A DNA stretch of 64,000 nucleotides from CAXXOZ01 sp963676435 (GTDB lineage: Bacteria > Bacillota > Clostridia > Lachnospirales > Lachnospiraceae), in assembly GCA_963676435.2 (NCBI GenBank), contig CAXXOZ010000003.1, positions 1-64,000 on the forward strand. Direction: 5' to 3'. Shown here piece by piece: positions 62,460-64,000 of the stretch (positions are counted from its first letter, which is position 1; the number at the start of each line of letters is the position of its first letter). Under the pieces are notes generated by a model. It ran no database searches. It worked only from the letters and a program-made list of their open reading frames with translations, and was not told the origin of the DNA. A program made the position numbers and the translations under genes.

Positions 62460-63317
62460 ATGAAAGTAAAAATTGCAAAAAGTGCAGGCTTTTGTTTTGG
62501 GGTCAAAAGAGCAGTTGATAAGGTATATGAACAAATAGAAAACAACAAATCGCAAAAAACAATATATACTTTCGGACCGATAATACATAATCAAGAAGTG
62601 GTGAAAGATTTAAACAAACATGGTGTGAAAGTTATAGAGGATGTAAGTGAAATAGATAAAGATATGGAAGGTATCTTGATTATAAGATCTCATGGGGTTC
62701 CCAAAAGTGTATATGAAAAAGCAGAAAAAACAAATTTGGATATTATAGATGCAACATGTCCTTTTGTAAAAAAAATACATAATATTGTAGAAAAAGAAAG
62801 TAAAGAAGGTAGAGAAATAATTATTATAGGTGATGAGAAACATCCAGAAGTGGTAGGTATAATGGGATGGTCAAAAACACCAGTTACAGTTATAGGAAAT
62901 AAAGAACAGGCAGAAGAATTTGCTGGAGAAAATGAAAAAAAATATTGTTTAGTTTCACAAACAACATTTAATCACAATAAATTCAAAGATATAGTTGAAA
63001 TAATTATGAAAAAAGGTTATGATATACTTGATTTGAACACTATTTGTGACGCAACAAATAATAGGCAAGAAGAGGCCAAAGAAATCGCAAAAGAGGTCGA
63101 TACAATGATTGTCATAGGAGATGAAAAAAGTTCCAATACACAAAAATTGTACGAAATCTGTAAAGACATATGTAACAATACTTACTATATACAGACACTT
63201 GTTGACTTGGATTCCTGCAATCTGCAATCCACTAGTTGCGTAGGTATTACAGCAGGGGCATCAACCCCAAACTATATTATTGAGGAGGTTCATACTAATG
63301 TCAGAACTAAGTTTTGA
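62460..63317 (+). CDS. ispH: 4-hydroxy-3-methylbut-2-enyl diphosphate reductase
   Basis: Last MEP-pathway step, producing IPP and DMAPP with a [4Fe-4S] cluster. Three cluster cysteines: Cys12 (AGFCFGVKRAVD), the ATCPFVKK Cys, and TICDATNNRQ. HNQEVVKDL, SHGVPKSVY and ITAGASTPNYIIEEV are also present. 285 aa. In many Clostridia this enzyme is fused to the S1 protein that follows; here it stops at 63317, 20 bases into the S1 gene, in a different frame. Confidence 0.96.
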   Translation: MKVKIAKSAGFCFGVKRAVDKVYEQIENNKSQKTIYTFGPIIHNQEVVKDLNKHGVKVIEDVSEIDKDMEGILIIRSHGVPKSVYEKAEKTNLDIIDATCPFVKKIHNIVEKESKEGREIIIIGDEKHPEVVGIMGWSKTPVTVIGNKEQAEEFAGENEKKYCLVSQTTFNHNKFKDIVEIIMKKGYDILDLNTICDATNNRQEEAKEIAKEVDTMIVIGDEKSSNTQKLYEICKDICNNTYYIQTLVDLDSCNLQSTSCVGITAGASTPNYIIEEVHTNVRTKF

Positions 63318-64000
63318 ACAAATGCTAGAAGAATCATTTAAAACAATACGTACAGGAGAGGTTGTAGAGGGCACTGTTATAAGTGTTAAAGAAGATGAAA
63401 TTGTCTTGAATATAGGTTATAAATCTGACGGAATAATAACAAGAAATGAATATACAAACACACCTAATGTTGACTTAACAACCTGTGTTTCTGTAGGTGA
63501 CAAGCTTGAAGCTAAGGTGCTAAAAGTTAATGATGGTGAAGGACAGGTATTATTAACACATAAGAGAATTACAGCAGAAAAGGCAAGTAAAAGACTTGAA
63601 GAAGCATTTGAAAACAAGGAAGTATTAAAAGCAAAAGTAATACAGGTAATGTCAGGAGGACTTAGTGTAATAATTGATGAAACTAAAGTTTTCATACCTG
63701 CAAGCCTTGTATCAGATGTATTTGAAAAAGATTTAAGTAAATATGAAAACCAGGAAATCGAATTTGTTATAACAGAATTCAATCCAAAGAAAAGAAGAAT
63801 TATTGGAGATAGAAAGCAATTACTTAAAAGTGCTAAAATGGATTTACAAAAAGAACTTTTAGAAAAATTCCAACCAGGAATGACAGTAGAAGGTGTAGTT
63901 AAAAATCTAACTGACTTCGGTGCATTTATTGATTTAGGTGGTATAGATGGACTTCTACATATATCAGAAATGTCATGGGGTAGAATTGAAAGTCCTAAAA
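63298..64000 (+). CDS. S1-domain RNA-binding protein (ribosomal protein S1-like), 3'-truncated by window edge
   Basis: Starts MSELSFEQMLEESFKTIRTGE and runs open to base 64000 (234 codons visible). Three S1 OB-fold repeats are seen or begun: EVVEGTVISVKEDEIVLNIGYKSDGII, then a degenerate repeat KAKVIQVMSGGLSVIIDETKVFIPAS, then the strong VEGVVKNLTDFGAFIDLGGI, split here by motif only. GAGGAGG at 63281-63287 is well placed for ATG 63298, so independent initiation is likely despite the overlap with ispH. Clostridial S1 proteins of this kind are often fused to IspH and called RpsA homologues. Confidence 0.9.
   Translation, partial: MSELSFEQMLEESFKTIRTGEVVEGTVISVKEDEIVLNIGYKSDGIITRNEYTNTPNVDLTTCVSVGDKLEAKVLKVNDGEGQVLLTHKRITAEKASKRLEEAFENKEVLKAKVIQVMSGGLSVIIDETKVFIPASLVSDVFEKDLSKYENQEIEFVITEFNPKKRRIIGDRKQLLKSAKMDLQKELLEKFQPGMTVEGVVKNLTDFGAFIDLGGIDGLLHISEMSWGRIESPK

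Noticed and set aside
1..64000. Defence island, toxin-antitoxin pair, secondary-metabolite cluster, rRNA or tRNA genes
   Set aside because: No reading frame or RNA motif in the window supports any of these; apart from one IS and the surface block, the content is housekeeping.

Overview
The window is a low-GC, densely packed bacterial chromosome segment from a Gram-positive anaerobe of the Clostridia type; I cannot name the species. The evidence is the gene content and order. There is a pyruvate:ferredoxin oxidoreductase, RNase Y, RemA, the redox repressor Rex, an Asp23/YqhY protein next to nusB, scpA-scpB, and cmk-ispH-S1. A Gram-positive SOS box (CGAAC-N4-GTTCG) lies at recA. Ribosome binding sites are strong GGAGG types and GTG and TTG starts are frequent. 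No rRNA, tRNA, CRISPR array or prophage was seen.

Layout. 1-5857: the end of leuS, a membrane PAS-GGDEF-HD-GYP-like sensor, a eukaryote-type NADP isocitrate dehydrogenase and a DUF1653 protein. 5893-6837 (minus): a carbamate-kinase-like protein with an unusual N-terminal motif. 6970-14783: ABC-F ATPase, rex, acpS, NAD(P)HX repair, alanine racemase, CNNM/CorC-type membrane protein, yebC. 14925-20625: an accessory block with a 1200-residue exported protein of tandem Ig-like (Big_2) repeats, a zinc-ribbon/TM/TPR/chitobiase-like protein, and an unknown two-TM protein. 20722-32242: rlmH, a small membrane protein, asp23/yqhY, then nusB-xseA-xseB-ispA-dxs-tlyA-nadK-argR-recN-glgA. This keeps the classical Bacillus order but lacks folD and the spoIVB-spo0A pair that follows recN in spore formers.

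32227-33966 (minus) is rqcH, divergent from yicC-remA-gmk-rpoZ-rimO-pgsA-cinA (34110-39254). An IS30-family element (39392-41038, with 25-bp terminal inverted repeats and a 13-bp flanking direct repeat) sits between cinA and the SOS-regulated recA-recX pair. Then follow rny, an aspartate-type aminotransferase, proC, a Nudix hydrolase, xerD, DAHP synthase (minus), deoB-pdp, an AlkD-like glycosylase (minus) and PFOR. An LtaS-like phosphoglycerol transferase with an extra C-terminal domain, a membrane metallophosphoesterase, scpA-scpB, a BaiN-like flavoprotein, cmk, ispH and the start of an S1-domain protein close the window.

Most genes are housekeeping: isoprenoid precursor supply (dxs, ispA, ispH), DNA repair and recombination (recA, recX, recN, xseAB, xerD, alkD), RNA processing and translation (rny, nusB, rlmH, tlyA, rimO, rqcH), nucleotide salvage (deoB, pdp, cmk, gmk) and redox/NAD upkeep (rex, nadK, nnrED). 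I found no defence island or obvious novel multi-gene system. The most unexplained sequence is a GC-rich, multi-hairpin element of about 135 bp just upstream of nusB (22270-22404). Other points of interest are the doubly degenerate c-di-GMP-type sensor, the variant carbamate kinase, the Ig-repeat surface block and several operator-like repeat clusters (alkD, xerD, rny).
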